This document shows positions 12,274-23,344 of a stretch of 64,000 bases of DNA, one piece after another. Positions within the stretch are counted from its first letter, which is position 1; each line of letters starts with the position of its first letter. Origin of the DNA: Synaphobranchus kaupii (taxonomy: Eukaryota; Chordata; Actinopteri; Anguilliformes; Synaphobranchidae); assembly GCA_029718625.1 (NCBI GenBank), contig CM056385.1, positions 22,529,282 to 22,593,281 on the forward strand. The letters are read 5' to 3'. Made by a program: the position numbers and the translations under genes. Below the pieces are notes generated by a model, which ran no database searches, was not told where the DNA came from, and saw only the letters and a program-made list of their open reading frames with translations.

Positions 12274-13089
12274 CGAGCCTGAGCCTGTAGAGGGAGGGAC
12301 AAAAAAAGGAGAATTAATTTGGGGTGGGTTGTAGCGGGGTCTCGGGGAAAAGGGCCTGGGCCCGTGCGAGGAGGGGGTTTCCTCCTCGGAGCCGGTTCCG
12401 GCGGCCTTTGTGGTGGGCTGCTGGGCACAGTGGCCAGATGGTCTTCGGCCACGTCCACGGCCAGCTCCAGGCTGGTGGGTCGGTGGCAGCGAACCCAGCT
12501 AGCTGTCGCCTCTGGCAGCCCGCCCATAAATGCCTCCAGCAGGACCTGCTCCACTACCCCCGCGGCGGACCGGATGTCTGGCTGCAACCAGCGCCGAGCC
12601 ATGTCAGTGAGCCGCTGGGCGAACGTGAACAGCCGATCCCCCACGGCCCAGGGATGCTTCCCGGAACCGGCGCCGTTGGTCCTCGGGACTATAGCCCAGC
12701 CGATCCAGGATGGCCCTCCTGACATTGTCGTAGTCAGCGCGGGCTACCGCCGGCAACCCATGCGCCACCTGCTGAGCTTCCCCCGTTAACAGGGGCAGGA
12801 GGCGGACCACCCACTCCTCTCTGGGCCACTGACACGCCTCCGCGGCCACCTCGAAACTATCCAGGAAGGCCTGGGCGTCGTCATCCGCGGTCATCTTCAG
12901 CAATTGGATCTTCATCCGGGTCCGGAAGGGCTGATCCCGGGATCCTGCCCCCCCGACGGTGGCTAGCTGTCGTAGCGCCTCCATCTGGAGGGTGGCCTGT
13001 GCACGCAGAGCCTCCATTTGCTCTGCGTGTACTGCAGCTTGTCTCTCCTGCATCACCGCCATTGCCTCCAGCATATGGGCAAGTGCCAC
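12174..13089 (-). pseudogene. gag: gag-like region of the LTR retrotransposon (frameshifted)
   Basis: Begins MALAHMLEAMAVMQERQAAV at 13089 and runs through a coiled, Gln/Glu-rich N-terminus into a capsid-like segment. The frame shifts near 12640 and again near 12290. The last part carries a CCHC zinc knuckle, CWRCGQLGHLRRDC, at about 12222-12181. Structural protein of the retrotransposon particle; broken here. Confidence 0.75.
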
Positions 13090-13178
13090 GACCGGCTGCC
13101 CCGCTTCTGTTCATTCCTGCTCTGTATTCATTTTCCCTGGTCTGTTCTTCCTTTCTTACTCCCCGTACGGGCCACCAC

Positions 13179-13520
13179 TGTGGCAAGATCGAGTGCCACC
13201 CTCGCGGAAGAACAGGCAGTACACAGGAGTTGTAATTTCAATAGACACTTTATTTGTCCTTTGGGATATTCGCTGGCTACGGTTCTATCGGACACTTCTC
13301 CGTCCTCTCCCGTCATCGGCCAGCCCCCTTTCATCTCCTGCTTCCCTCCTTTAAAGCCCAGGCTCACTGTCAAAGCAATCAGGCAACAATCCAACAATCA
13401 TTCAATTGTTAATTATCGTGTTGTCCTGACTAACTCATGACAGCTGTGGTTCCGGGTCCGAGAGCCGCTCCGCTCACTCTCTCTCTGCAAGCAGAGGCTA
13501 ACCACGCCCACCCTGCCACA
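13179..13520 (-). repeat. 5' LTR of the Gmr1-like element
   Basis: 342 bp, ending on the minus strand at 13179, after which the internal region begins GTGGTGGCCCGTACGGGG. A TGG at the second internal base suggests a primer site, but I could not match it to a tRNA. Confidence 0.9.
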
Positions 13521-14261
13521 ACAACATAGGCCTAATATTACAGTTATTATTTTGGTACAAAAGGTACGGATTTTGGCCATCTAGCTACCTAGCTGGATAG
13601 CTAGAGGTAACGTTAGCCTACTGACAGTCCAACAGAAAACAAGGCACTTTGCTGTTCAAAACCCTTGCAAAACTTCAGCTGTTGCCATTGAGGAAAAGCT
13701 AATCCTAGGCGTGTTTTATTATTATGCTTCTCTAGCTCATTCATTGCAGCTGGCCAGCATTGTCGGGTCTTAAAATTATGGTTTTGTTAAAGAAAATTAT
13801 TGTACATAGACAAACGAAGAGACAGTGTAAATATTTATTCTAAGCAATAACCTTATAAAATATGTTGTGACACCATATAATCTCAGTGAATGAATATTAG
13901 TAGTAGGCTACACAAGGGGAAAAAATATTTTGCGCACAAATGACTTTGATTGGGTGCGCCTTGATAGGCTACCTCATACACAGCTCTCAACGCTGCAGCC
14001 GGCTACAAACCCCGAATCCTATGAGAAATGTGCATTACCGCCACCTACTGTGCTGGAGTGTGGATCAAATCAGGCCAGGGGTCAGATCCTATTTCCCAAG
14101 AGGAAGTAAACCATAGATATGACTGAGCATTGTTATTTATAATATTTTCTTGGTAAAAATCCTGCATAGTGCACCTTTAATATCTCATAGCCATAAAGTA
14201 CATAATATCTCAACTTGTAGTCATTAAAATAATCTTAGCGTCTCATTCAGTAACCACTAAT

Positions 14262-14668
14262 TACGCTTATACCATGGTCTGGATGAATACTCGATTCTGA
14301 TAGGCTGGAACGTGGGTGTTAAAAAAAGTTTAATGCACAAGTAGTTTGGGTCAAGTTTAATCACCGTTCTAAATTGATATGCTGCCTGGCCAGCTAACAA
14401 AACTATGTAACCATAGAAACATGCCGAAACAGTAGCAAGCCTAGCAAACAACTTTGCAACTAACTAACTTTGTACAACTTTAAAACAAACTAATGATCGA
14501 CAGGGCACACACAAAAACACACAAACAATGGATGATTTTCATCCTAGTTACATTATCAGTTAGTTCTATGTGCACTAACTCATTTATATGTGCAACATGT
14601 AATACATTTTTTTAAATTACATTTTAATCTTTGGCAAATGACCATGGCATAAGCGGAGTAATCCACTA
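14262..14668. mobile_element. MITE-like inverted repeat
   Basis: The sequence around TTACGCTTATACCATGGTC at the left recurs inverted as GACCATGGCATAAGCGGAGT at the right, with an AT-rich interior and no ORF. Such TTACGCTTATGCCATGG ends are common in teleost repeats. Boundaries are approximate. Confidence 0.45.
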
Positions 14669-15047
14669 CGCATTGGGTGGTTCTTCGCCTCCACATCGTG
14701 TGTTAAAACCTTTCAACGTATACCTCATTGTGGATCATTCTAACATATACAACTCAAAATGTAGTCTTAGATTACACATTAATATCTCATTCACTGCTAT
14801 GCCAATTGCACTGGATCAACAGCATCTGCTCTAAGGAAAATACTGTGATATAACTTGCACTGCTCAGATCTGAGTGAACCTCTCTTTATCGGTTAAATAA
14901 TTGGCAGGGCATGATCTCTGGTTATGTACAGTGGACATGAATGGTTATGATACAGGGGGCTTGATCATTGGCTATGGAGCGGATTTGAGGGGTAGCTCGG
15001 TGTGGAAGTATTTTTTTTCTTAAACATTGGTAAAGGAGCATTGTTGA

Positions 15048-15212
15048 CCTCTATGGCGGGGCAGTCGACTTTGCTGCGGATGAGCATCGTGGGAATGTCG
15101 GTATTGGCATACTCATCCTCCAGGTCCACCACGTAGGCCATGCGCCCAGGCAGGAAGAGCTCGTTCCGCTCTGTCAGACGGCTCTTGAACAGGATACTGT
15201 AGATGTTCCTCC
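15048..15212 (-). pseudogene. ik: IK copy, last recognisable exon
   Basis: After a TTCTAG acceptor it reads GRNIYSILFKSRLTERNELF, then LPGRMAYVVDLEDEYANTD and IPTMLIRSKVDCPAIE. Human IK is almost the same through RSKADCPTME. A weak GTCAAC follows; the sequence beyond is not IK-like and no later exon was found. Confidence 0.8.
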
Positions 15213-15563
15213 CTAGAAAGCGCAGGTAGAGCCTCGTGGAAACCTAAGCTTTTTCCACAGCCCATGCAACATTGACCATTTACTTCGTAGAACAACCTTT
15301 GACTTACATTGATTATCCATTATCCACTCGGACTCCTGTCTATTGCACTGAAACAATTAGGTTCCTTAAACATGGCCACAACAGCAAAATACATGCCTGG
15401 CTTTAAAACCGGCACCCTTTCAGTTCCCAAAGTCCTGCTCTACACTGCCGCCATTCATCTACGGAAAGAATATACATCATACCCATAAACCTGTAAAGGT
15501 ATTATCACCATCAGCCATCCATTAGATGTTACTGCACACAACTACTCATTTCTTGCACACTTA

Positions 15564-16694
15564 GGGCCGGATTCAGAGATGACCAACTTAAGTCATGCGC
15601 TTAAGTGCCTCTCCTGCGCGGATTTAATGCGGGATGAGACACGCTGTATTCTAACCTGCGCTACGTGGGTGCGTTTCTCAAAATGTGGGTGGCACGTGGC
15701 ATGGTATTCTAATGACCTGTTTCTTGTACCTGCGCCCCTGGGTTGTCAGCTTTCTACTAAACAAATGCGTGTGGGGGTATACATTTTCAACGTGTCAGTG
15801 ACAGTGCCTTTAATAACCGCATTTGCCTTTGTAAAATCCTGCCTTTGTGTGTCGCAGTTGCTCTTGCGTGATGGGGAAGGCAGTGAACGTATCAATCCGT
15901 TGCATTGATAAAATGATCGTAGCTCCTATTGACGACTTGGATATACCCATCACACAATCAAAATAAATAATCGCTGGACAGTGCTTGCACGCAATGTTAT
16001 TAAGTAAACTATTTAATTGTTGGATTTATTGAAATAAAAAAATAAAAAAATCTCATCTTTTTTTAATGATTTACCTAATAAAGTCACATAGCCCACAATG
16101 AACACAATAGCCTATATGCGACATCTTCAGCTTAATAATTTTGAAAAAGCTGTGCTGACACAAATTGTCTCTCTGTCAAAGCAAATATGATCCAGACACT
16201 GTCTATCAATTAATCCATCTAATATTGGTCTGGTATGATATACCAGCAGACGGTCAATCATAGCCTACTTTTACATATTTTTCTTTTTATGACAACTCTT
16301 TGATAATTGCAAGTTAGATATGCAAAGGGAAACTATGACCAATATTATGTTCAAATAACATGCACTCATACTAATATCAATTTATGCGAAAGATGCTGTA
16401 TTTTTCATAATAATCTATTGGCGGCGCTAGACATAAACCACCTTTTTTCCGAACAAAGTTGTGCGGAAAGAAATTATTAAGTAAAAAATCTGAATACGTG
16501 TATCTTGCATGACTTGCAGACACGCCTCATTTTCATCAAATCTCCACCCTGCACCCATAATGCCGCAGATATACTGGAGAGATGCTTAAAAGAGCGGATA
16601 AGTCAAATATCTGAATCAAAAATAGCTTAAGCTACGTGGAATTTTGGGAAAAAGTCCCATTTGTGCATGCTTATCTCAACTCTGAATCTGGCCC
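15564..16694. mobile_element. PIF/Harbinger-like non-autonomous element
   Basis: The ends are inverted: GGGCCGGATTCAGAGATGA at the left, and at the right the complement of GGGCCAGATTCAGAGTTGAG. The flanks are TTA and TTG, fitting a TTA target duplication with one change. About 1.1 kb without a transposase frame. It lies in an IK-copy intron. Confidence 0.65.
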
Positions 16695-16718
16695 TTGTTG
16701 AGTGAAGGGAATACTCAC

Positions 16719-16765
16719 CCAGACGGGTCTTGAACTCCATTTTCTGCTCTGAGTCTTCATCTTTC
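16719..16765 (-). pseudogene. ik: IK copy exon, KDEDSEQKMEFKTRL block
   Basis: 47 bases between a TTGCAG acceptor and a GTGAGT donor. It aligns to human KKDEDPENKIEFKTRL, and phases agree with both neighbouring exons. A Harbinger-like repeat ends 25 bases away in the following intron. Confidence 0.8.
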
Positions 16766-17452
16766 CTGCAAGACACAAAAGCTTTCCTTGGAATACTAGA
16801 GAAGGACCTGGTTCAGAGCAGCTCGGTCACAACATAAAACGGCAAACACCTTTTTTGGGGCGAAATTCCTGACAGCCTTCCGAAATCTGTGAGCTGGATT
16901 ACTGGACCTTTTACAATGGATCAGGTTTGCAATATCTGTAAGATGAGTTTTCTGTTATTTTGTAAAATATAATACATTGACCGGTCTTGTTCTGTCTGAG
17001 CCGTGAAGCTGTTTTACCAATGTTAGATATGCATTCTACCTTCCTGTTTGAGGTCAATCCTGCTGGTAAGTAGTTGTGTTTCAAACTGATTCATTTGAAC
17101 TAGCAGCTTAGCTAAATTAGTTTTGTAGTTTGCTGGCTTATGGTAACACCGTATTTAACATAGCAGATGCTGTTCTAACATAATTAAAAATAAATTCTTG
17201 AATTTCAGATTTTTTGGGGCAAGGAAACTAAAGAATTACTTGAAATTTGGGATGCGTTAAAATAACGGAATAATTTGACTGGACATATTCATTGTCTCAT
17301 CAACACGGCCTCGAGGCACTCTTTGTACAGTACTTTGCTCCAAGAGGTGTCGAAACAAATGTGAATTCCAGCTGTGAGAAATGTGGTAAATGTGGAGAAT
17401 TTGTGGTAAATTATTTTCATGTTTGGGGTAAAAGCTTGAGAAAATGCAAATA

Positions 17453-18985
17453 CACTACTCACAAAAAGTTTAGGGATATTTGGCTTTCGGGTGAAATTTA
17501 TGGAAAATGTAAGTTCACGCTACAGTGATATTATACGTATCATGAAAGTAGGGCATTTAAGTAGAAGCATGCAATGGTGATTTCCTCATCTCAAACAATT
17601 TATTGAAACAAAAGCCAACAACAGTGGTGGGTATACCACAACAAAAATGTCAATGTCTCAATAACTTGTCATGTGCCCTTGAGCATCAATTACAGCTTGA
17701 CAACGATGTCTCATGCTGTTCACAAGTCGACTTATTGTCTGCTGAGGCATGGCATCCCACTCTTCTTGAAGGGCGGCCCTCAGGTCATTGAGGTTCTGGG
17801 GTACAGAGTTACGAGCCTCTACACGGTGAGTCAGCTGATCCCATAGGTTTTCTATGGGATTCAGGTCTGGAGAAAGTGCAGGCCACTCCATTTGAGGTAC
17901 CCCAGTCTCCAGCAGCCTTTCCCTAATGATGCGACCTCGATGAGCTGGAGCATTGTCGTCCATGAAGATGAAATTAGGCCTGTGTTGTTCATGCAGGGGC
18001 ACAATGACTGGATTAATGATGTTATTCAGGTAGTATGGGCTTGTCACTGTACCATTCACAAAGTGTAGGGCCGTTCTGTATTGACTAGACACACCTGCCC
18101 ACACTGTAACACCGCCACCACCAAAGGGTCGTCTGGTGACAACAGTGGCTGATGCATAGCGCTCTCCTTGACGTCTCCAACATCGTTGGCGGCCATCATT
18201 TCTGCTCAACGTGAATCGACTTTCATCAGAGAACAGCACTGAGGCCCACTGGTCCCTCGTCCAGCGTAAATGCTCCCTGGCCCATGCAAGACGATGACGC
18301 CTGTGCCTGGTGGTGTGGTCAGGTACCCTTGCAGGTCGTCTAGCACGCAGACCACGCTGATGTAAACGGTTTCGAATGGTCTGACGTGACACTTGGGTGC
18401 CTCTCACCTCCCTTAAATGTGCCTGGAGTTGAGTGGCATTCATCATCCGGTTCCGCAGGGCACTGTTCACAATGAAGCGGTCATCAGTGTGGGATGTGGC
18501 CAAAGGACGTCCACTTCTATGCCTTTCTGTGACTCTTCCAGTCTCTCTGTATCTCTGTTGCAACCTGCTGATGACACTCTGTGACACTCTAAGCTCAGTG
18601 GCCACTTCCCTCTGAGAACATCCTGTTTGAAGCCTCGCAATGGCGAGGTACTGTTGATCAATTGTTAGGTGTCGTCTTGGTCTCATGATGTCAAAATGTG
18701 AACAGCATGATGAAGAGGACTGTTTAAATACCAATTCTAATTGAACCAGGAAATTTATTGGTCAATTCATGGATCAAACACCTGTTGTGAATTTTGCCGT
18801 TCAGCTCCTTGTTAGAGAACAGCAAGTTGTGCAAAAAGTACTGAAACATTGAATAGTTGGACATGTGCATTCAAAAGTTTAGAGAAGGTCAAATTAATTT
18901 CACCTGTAAAGGTTATAGTGCATTTTAGGTTCATCCTGAAATTTCACCCCGAAAGCCGAATATCCCTAACTTTTTGTGAGTAGTG
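17453..18985 (-). mobile_element. Tc1-like transposon, copy 1, apparently intact
   Basis: 1533 bp with inverted ends CACTACTCACAAAAAGTT, extending imperfectly to about 45 bp, flanked by TA on both sides (17451-17452, 18986-18987). It carries an uninterrupted transposase. A second copy at 49788-51316 differs by a handful of substitutions and 4 bases of deletions, so both are very young. It lies in an IK-copy intron. Confidence 0.93.
17658..18686 (-). CDS. Tc1/mariner transposase (DD34E), intact
   Basis: 342 residues from [15 protein letters not shown], the usual length for Tc1 transposases; an upstream in-frame Met at 18734 is possible but less likely. The N-terminus holds two helix-turn-helix DNA-binding segments ([19 protein letters not shown] and the [12 protein letters not shown] region) separated by a GRPR-like RSGRPLAT hook. 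The catalytic triad is seen in [17 protein letters not shown] and NPIENLW, with 34 residues between the second Asp and the Glu. Function: cut-and-paste transposition into TA sites. No stop or frameshift is seen; whether it is expressed is unknown. Confidence 0.92.
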   Translation of the reverse strand: MRPRRHLTIDQQYLAIARLQTGCSQREVATELRVSQSVISRLQQRYRETGRVTERHRSGRPLATSHTDDRFIVNSALRNRMMNATQLQAHLREVRGTQVSRQTIRNRLHQRGLRARRPARVPDHTTRHRRHRLAWAREHLRWTRDQWASVLFSDESRFTLSRNDGRQRCWRRQGERYASATVVTRRPFGGGGVTVWAGVSSQYRTALHFVNGTVTSPYYLNNIINPVIVPLHEQHRPNFIFMDDNAPAHRGRIIRERLLETGVPQMEWPALSPDLNPIENLWDQLTHRVEARNSVPQNLNDLRAALQEEWDAMPQQTISRLVNSMRHRCQAVIDAQGHMTSY

Positions 18986-19059
18986 TATAACACCTGTGAT
19001 TCGGATATTGCATACATCCATATCACAATAAAGATATATTTTAGATATACCATTTAGCC

Positions 19060-19420
19060 ATGGTTTGGAGGAGGTGCTATAGTAGAGTAATGGTGGAATT
19101 TTGACATTAACAGCGAAGTCTGGAAGAGGTGCTACGGTTCAGTAATGGAAGATTATGGAGTAGGTGAGAGTAGGAGGATTAACAATACACTTCGGAGGAG
19201 GTGCAAGAGGGCAGTGATGGTAGATTGCAGGAGGTGATAAAAGGATGTAACAGGGCTAATGGTATAGTTTGGAGAAGGTGCTACAGGTAAGCTACAGGTA
19301 AGTAACAGTTTAGTTTAGAGTAGTAGGACCGTAATAGTGTGTGTAGGAGGTAGTAACAGTGGAGTTTTGAGGAGGTGATATAGGATAGTAATGGTAAAGC
19401 CTGCAGGTGATATGAGGAGC
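19060..19420. repeat. degenerate minisatellite
   Basis: Repeating blocks of about 40-50 bp built around GGAGGAGGTGCTA and AGTAATGGTAGA phrases, strongly diverged from one another. Intronic in the IK copy. Confidence 0.55.
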
Positions 19421-19453
19421 CAAAATAGGTGTTTGTTGGAAGAGCTGGCTTAC

Positions 19454-19524
19454 ATGACCTCCTTCTGTACTTTCTCCATTATGTCTTCCTCTTCCTTTTC
19501 ATTGCTAGCGATCTCAGCCCTCGT
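19454..19524 (-). pseudogene. ik: IK copy exon, RAEIAS block
   Basis: TTCAG acceptor, TRAEIASNEKEEEDIMEKVQ then KEV, and a GTAAGC donor splitting an ATG codon. It aligns to human RAEIASKEKEEEELMEKPQK and is intact. Confidence 0.8.
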
Positions 19525-19939
19525 CTGAAATCAAAGAGGAGAAAAAAAGCAATAACAATGAGTGTGTATTTAATTTCTTAGATTTAGACTGGAGGTACAC
19601 GCAGAGCACTGTGTTCCCGGGCCACTGTGCCCCAGTTATTTTAAGGTAGAGGCACAGGTGGATCACCGTGTTCCTGAGCTGGGTCTCTGCTCCAGTTCAA
19701 TACTGCAGAGTACCCATTCCTAACTTCTCATTTCCCACACAGAGGCTCAGAACAGGGTGACCCACTTGGTATTTTTATTCGCTCCAAAGACATTTTGTGC
19801 CCGGCCCTAATCTGAAATGCCTTGGAGACAATTGTTCGTCAGCGATCTAACAGAGGACACAGCGGACTTTGTCGCTCAGCAGATTTGACTTTGGGGTATG
19901 CGGCTGAGCAAGTTGCACAGGCAAAATGCCCAAACTAAC

Positions 19940-20054
19940 CTTCTGAAGCAGGGCAAAGTCCAGCCCTTTCACCAAGTGAGTGTGCTCCATGTCACCTCCC
20001 AAGAACTTGGACTCCTGGATCAGCTGACACATCTTCTCTGCCGCTGAATTGTCT
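19940..20054 (-). pseudogene. ik: IK copy exon, HTHLVKGLDFALLQK block
   Basis: Starts after TTAG and reads DNSAAEKMCQLIQESKFLGG, then DMEHTHLVKGLDFALLQK, up to a GTTAGT donor. It is nearly identical to human IK, and this block gives the surest identification. Confidence 0.85.
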
Positions 20055-20108
20055 CTAAGGACCCACGCACACAACAACCAATTAGCATGAGCAATAGGGA
20101 CGGAAATG

Positions 20109-20562
20109 AACTTTTTTTTTTTTTTGTATACTGTATACCCAATTCTGGAATGTCCAACTGTCTGCAACCGCAGTCACGTTCCATGCGCAAACCACCCTGC
20201 CAATTCGGGAGAGCTGCAACACCCACGGCACTCCTCCGAAAAACACGTGCCGTCCCACAGCTGCTTCATTTTGCGTTGCAGAGCGCAGCTAAGCGCGCAT
20301 GGACCGGGTGTCGGAGGAGGGACCTTTCATATGCGGCTTTGCAGTCTCACGAGTGCCCTTATCAGCCAGCGGGGGGTCGCCTAAGAGCAATGAAATGCGG
20401 AACCCTGTCCCCCTGAACCCTCCCATTCCCTGGGCGACACAGGCACCAGTTGTGCATCGCCCTGTTGAGCTACCAGCCACAGTCATGCACTGGTACGGTC
20501 GGGATTCGATCCGAGGTCGTGAGGCTCATCCACTGAGTGAGCCATCCAGCAGCCCAGGAAAT
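20109..20562 (-). mobile_element. tRNA-derived SINE
   Basis: Read on the minus strand it starts near 20560 with a tRNA-like head: an A-box-like TGGCTCACTCAGTGG and a B-box-like GGATCGAATCCCGACC. It ends in a poly-A tail (the T run at 20110-20124 on the plus strand). About 450 bp. Short frames inside it are not genes. Confidence 0.65.
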
Positions 20563-20775
20563 TAAACTACATTACAGGCATTTAGCAGACGCTTATCCAG
20601 AGCGACTTACACAACTTTTTAGCATTTTTCATTTTTTACATATTATCCATTTATACAGCTGGATATATACTGAAGCGATTCAGGTTAAGTACCTCGCTCA
20701 AGGGTACAACGGCAGTGTCGAACCTGCATCCTTTCGGTTGCAAGACCAGTTCCTTAACCATTATACTACACTCTG
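20563..20775. repeat. common teleost interspersed repeat
   Basis: Contains the widespread fish phrase ATTTAGCAGACGCTTATCC, then AGAGCGACTTACA, and ends near TTCCTTAACCATTATACTAC. It abuts the SINE head. A badly decayed relative seems present at 32645-32825. Confidence 0.6.
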
Positions 20776-20884
20776 AGCCATGTTACATTAACGTATTTAC
20801 AGAACAGACAGTCACACGCAGTTCTGGATCTAGTAAAAGACCAGCAAAGAGGCTCTGAATGATATGAAAATGTCAGGATGACTC

Positions 20885-21050
20885 TGCTGTGGGCCCCACC
20901 GCCCTGTAGTTAGCAGTGGAGCCGATAAGCTCGGTCTTCTCATAGTCCTCGTTGATGCTGTCGCGACGCTCTCAGGTATGGTCATGGCATTTTTCCGCCA
21001 GCTCCCACCCTCGATCTAGCTCCTGCTGATGCGGTCTGGCATAATAGCTG
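20885..21050 (-). pseudogene. ik: IK copy exon with stop codon and lost splice sites
   Basis: Reads KTASYYARPHQQELDRGWEL, then AEKCHDHT, a TGA at 20972-20974, then ERRDSINEDYEKTELIGSTA and NYRAVGPTAE. Human IK has an uninterrupted KKKSYYAKLRQQE to NYRAVGPTAE block here. No AG precedes the expected start (CTCCCAAAAC), and the expected donor reads GAGTCATCC, so splicing is probably impaired as well. Confidence 0.8.
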
Positions 21051-21365
21051 GCCGTTTTGGGAGAGGTAAGGGGGTCATGAGGCAGCAGGAACAGGCATTA
21101 CAGACAAACACAAGATTTCAGCATTTCGGCTACAGCAGGCCTGACACTATGTATGGAGTCTGTTCTGTTAATATTCATGTATATGTTTTACCTGCCTGAC
21201 CTATTGTAAATTCACACTTAACACGTTATAAATTAAATTATAAAAAATATGTTGGACATGAAAGGTAAGAGAAACAAGAACCCAATCATTGTGCAAGTAT
21301 ATATACAGTATGCTTGTAGAGGTGCATGTGTATAACTTGAATGTAGTTAGAATTTCCTGGAAAGT

Positions 21366-21428
21366 TACCCTTTCCCCCGTCTGCGAGCTGCAGGGTCTTC
21401 ATCCTCGTGATACTCCTGTGGCCTCCAT
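21366..21428 (-). pseudogene. ik: IK copy exon, EDEDPAARRR block
   Basis: Reads RWRPQEYHEDEDPAARRRGK after a CTCAG acceptor; human IK has PREYNEDEDPAARRRKKK. The donor is a GTAACT-type site and its exact position is uncertain by a base or two. Confidence 0.75.
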
Positions 21429-21820
21429 CTGAGAAATGGAGGGAATACATTTTCAGGAAGAGTGGTGGCTAATTAAGTTAAAGGGATAGTTCACCCCATT
21501 TAGAAAAAAATATATTGTTTTATTTACCCCTAAAATAGTATGTAAGGCTGTAGTGATGCTGTCCTGAACAATGCTAGCATCTTGCCATTGGATTTAACTG
21601 CTCCCCGGCTAACTTTTGTTAAAATAACAAAAGTTAGCTGAGCTGTCTGGTGGCACGCTCAGCTAAAGAACTCAGTGTTGGGTGCTTAAACATGGCATGG
21701 AATCAAATACTGAACAATGCCACTGGTCCTACAGGTTGTCATATAAATTGTTGTGAAATAACTGGCAAGGAGTGAGTTTTCATTTCATGCAGGGTGCTTT
21801 CCACCTCTCTGAGCAAGACT

Positions 21821-21904
21821 GAGTCTGATCTATCCCCATCGACTGTACGAGTCTGATCTATCCCCATCGACTGTACGAGTCTGATCTATCCCCATCGACT
21901 GTAT
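21821..21904 (+). repeat. 28-bp tandem repeat, three copies
   Basis: Three consecutive, almost perfect copies of a 28-bp unit beginning GAGTCTGATCTATCCCCATC (starts 21821, 21849, 21877). Confidence 0.9.
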
Positions 21905-22044
21905 GTACAAGCAATGCAGCAAGTTACTGTGCAGCTCAAGTGGCGACTGACAGAATGCATTCCAGAGGATGCACACCCAGGTCGGTGCTCTCTCAATTGA
22001 TTTAATATATAATTTGACATTACAAACTGGGAAAAAAACATAGT

Positions 22045-22130
22045 ACAATTCAATTCAATTTATTTTGTATAGCGCTTTTTACAGAGAACTGTCGCAAAGA
22101 CGCTGTACAGAGAAACAGAAGAATTGGCGG
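22045..22130 (+). repeat. teleost interspersed repeat end
   Basis: AATTCAATTCAATTTATTTT followed by GTATAGCGCTTTTTACAGAG is a repeat terminus found throughout teleost genomes. Full extent not determined. Confidence 0.45.
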
Positions 22131-22730
22131 AAGTCTTCATTGGTCAACTTGGATCTAGAGTTAAAAACAGGGCCATGCTGGGTTTCTTTACTCAAGAATA
22201 TAATAATCCAGAGATTTACACAGATTAATCAAGCAAATACTTTCTCTCATATAATGTGTCCTTCATATTGGGATGGCAGGTATTCCATCCGCCAAGTTAT
22301 GGCTTGGCGGGGCATGCCCCATACCTATACAGCACCGAGAGTTTGGCACTTTTCAGGGTTTCCTACAGAAGTAACCACAATGACCATAGACTCTCAACCC
22401 TTAAAAACATTAACTTCTGTATGTTCTGACCTAATGTAACCACACAGCATTCAGATACAACTTCACACATCCACACAATAAAGCCCCAAACTTGGGTTAT
22501 TTTGCCATTTTTCTCCTTCCTCTTCCGCTTCTTCTTCTTCTTCTTATTATTCTTCTTCCCATTTTCCTGCCAAACTGCCTGCCTCTATCGGGATGTTATC
22601 CAATGGGGAGAATTATTATTTGAGCGTATGGTCCCTATACCTGCTCATCAAACTTATCGTCCAATAAAAATGCATCATACTAATGTTTTTTAATGTTAAT
22701 ATAGCTAATGGCTTCATGCTTTCTAAGAAG

Positions 22731-22801
22731 CCACTGTGGCTTAGTGGTTAGAACTGCAGTTTATCACACAGTGGATAGTGGGTTTGAGCCCAGCAGGGCA
22801 T
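22731..22801 (+). other. tRNA-like sequence (SINE head or tRNA relic)
   Basis: A-box-like TGGCTTAGTGGTTAG and B-box-like GGGTTTGAGCCC lie at tRNA-like spacing, but I cannot fold a convincing complete cloverleaf. Probably the head of a tRNA-derived SINE rather than a functional tRNA. Confidence 0.4.
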
Positions 22802-22953
22802 GTGTATTTTCCACAAAAACAATGTGCAACTGTTAAGTTCTTTTCATTTCTTAGACTGTTATTATTTTCACATTGACACATTAACGTATTTTTTTTGCAA
22901 AGGCAAAACAGGTTTACAATATGAACTGTTCAATGTTTCACTTGTATTATATC

Positions 22954-23003
22954 ACACCCTCCCCAAACCAGACGCTCGCTTTTGTCTGGTCTGGGGAGGG
23001 TGT
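22954..23003. repeat. 20-bp inverted repeat (hairpin)
   Basis: ACACCCTCCCCAAACCAGAC and its complement, with a single mismatch that would still pair as G-U, separated by 10 bases. Confidence 0.8.
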
Positions 23004-23344
23004 TACGCTCTGCTCTTGCGGTCATGACTGACTGACTGTGAAAACCCCTTGCCTCGGCCAACATTTCTTTATTCATTAATTTCTTCACTTCAGCTCTGTT
23101 CACTTTATCCTTTTCACACATAACACAAGGTCACCATAAAATTAACTACTAGGAAAATTAAGAATTTACGATAACAGCCTACATTAAGAATTGAGGATAG
23201 CCTCTTTTAAGCTGCAAACCTTTAAGCGATCGGATTTAAAAACCGCCAATTCCCCAAACATATCTGATTCATGGTTAGTCACTTATAAATAGATAGCCTC
23301 CAAATGTGGCTCTAGTCTACGCTACTCTGCTGATAATGTAGCTT

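Larger units (their letters stand above)
8563..13520 (-). mobile_element. Ty3/gypsy-type LTR retrotransposon, Gmr1-like order (IN before RT)
   Basis: Complete element of 4958 bp bounded by two 342-bp LTRs that begin TG and end CA. The flanking duplication is ACAAC at 8558-8562 and 13521-13525. Read on the minus strand the order is gag, zinc knuckle, protease, integrase, reverse transcriptase, RNase H. That order is typical of Ty1/copia, but the reverse transcriptase and GPY/F-bearing integrase look like Ty3/gypsy. This combination defines the Gmr1-like group known from fish and other deuterostomes. A purine-rich GGGCGGTGGGGGTA lies just before the 3' LTR. At least three in-frame stops (11404-11406, 11302-11304, 11017-11019) and several frameshifts show this copy is dead. 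The LTRs differ at about 7 of 342 positions, so the insertion is fairly recent. Confidence 0.9.
7706..14176. mobile_element. DNA transposon-like repeat with TTAA flanks, split by an LTR element
   Basis: The ends are inverted: AGGTGTGCTATGCAGGATTT at the left and its near complement, ending in GTGCACCT, at the right. TTAA flanks both sides (7702-7705, 14177-14180). Without the retrotransposon at 8563-13520 it is about 1.5 kb. No transposase is visible. A diverged copy lies at 59775-61003. TTAA duplications occur in piggyBac and Kolobok elements; the AGG ends fit Kolobok better, but this is only an inference. Confidence 0.6.

Noticed and set aside
20060..20565. Several overlapping frames of 65-109 aa
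   Set aside because: They fall within the tRNA-derived SINE and reflect its GC content, not genes.
22731..22801. A functional tRNA gene
   Set aside because: A and B boxes are recognisable, but I could not form a full cloverleaf with a sensible acceptor stem; more likely a SINE head.
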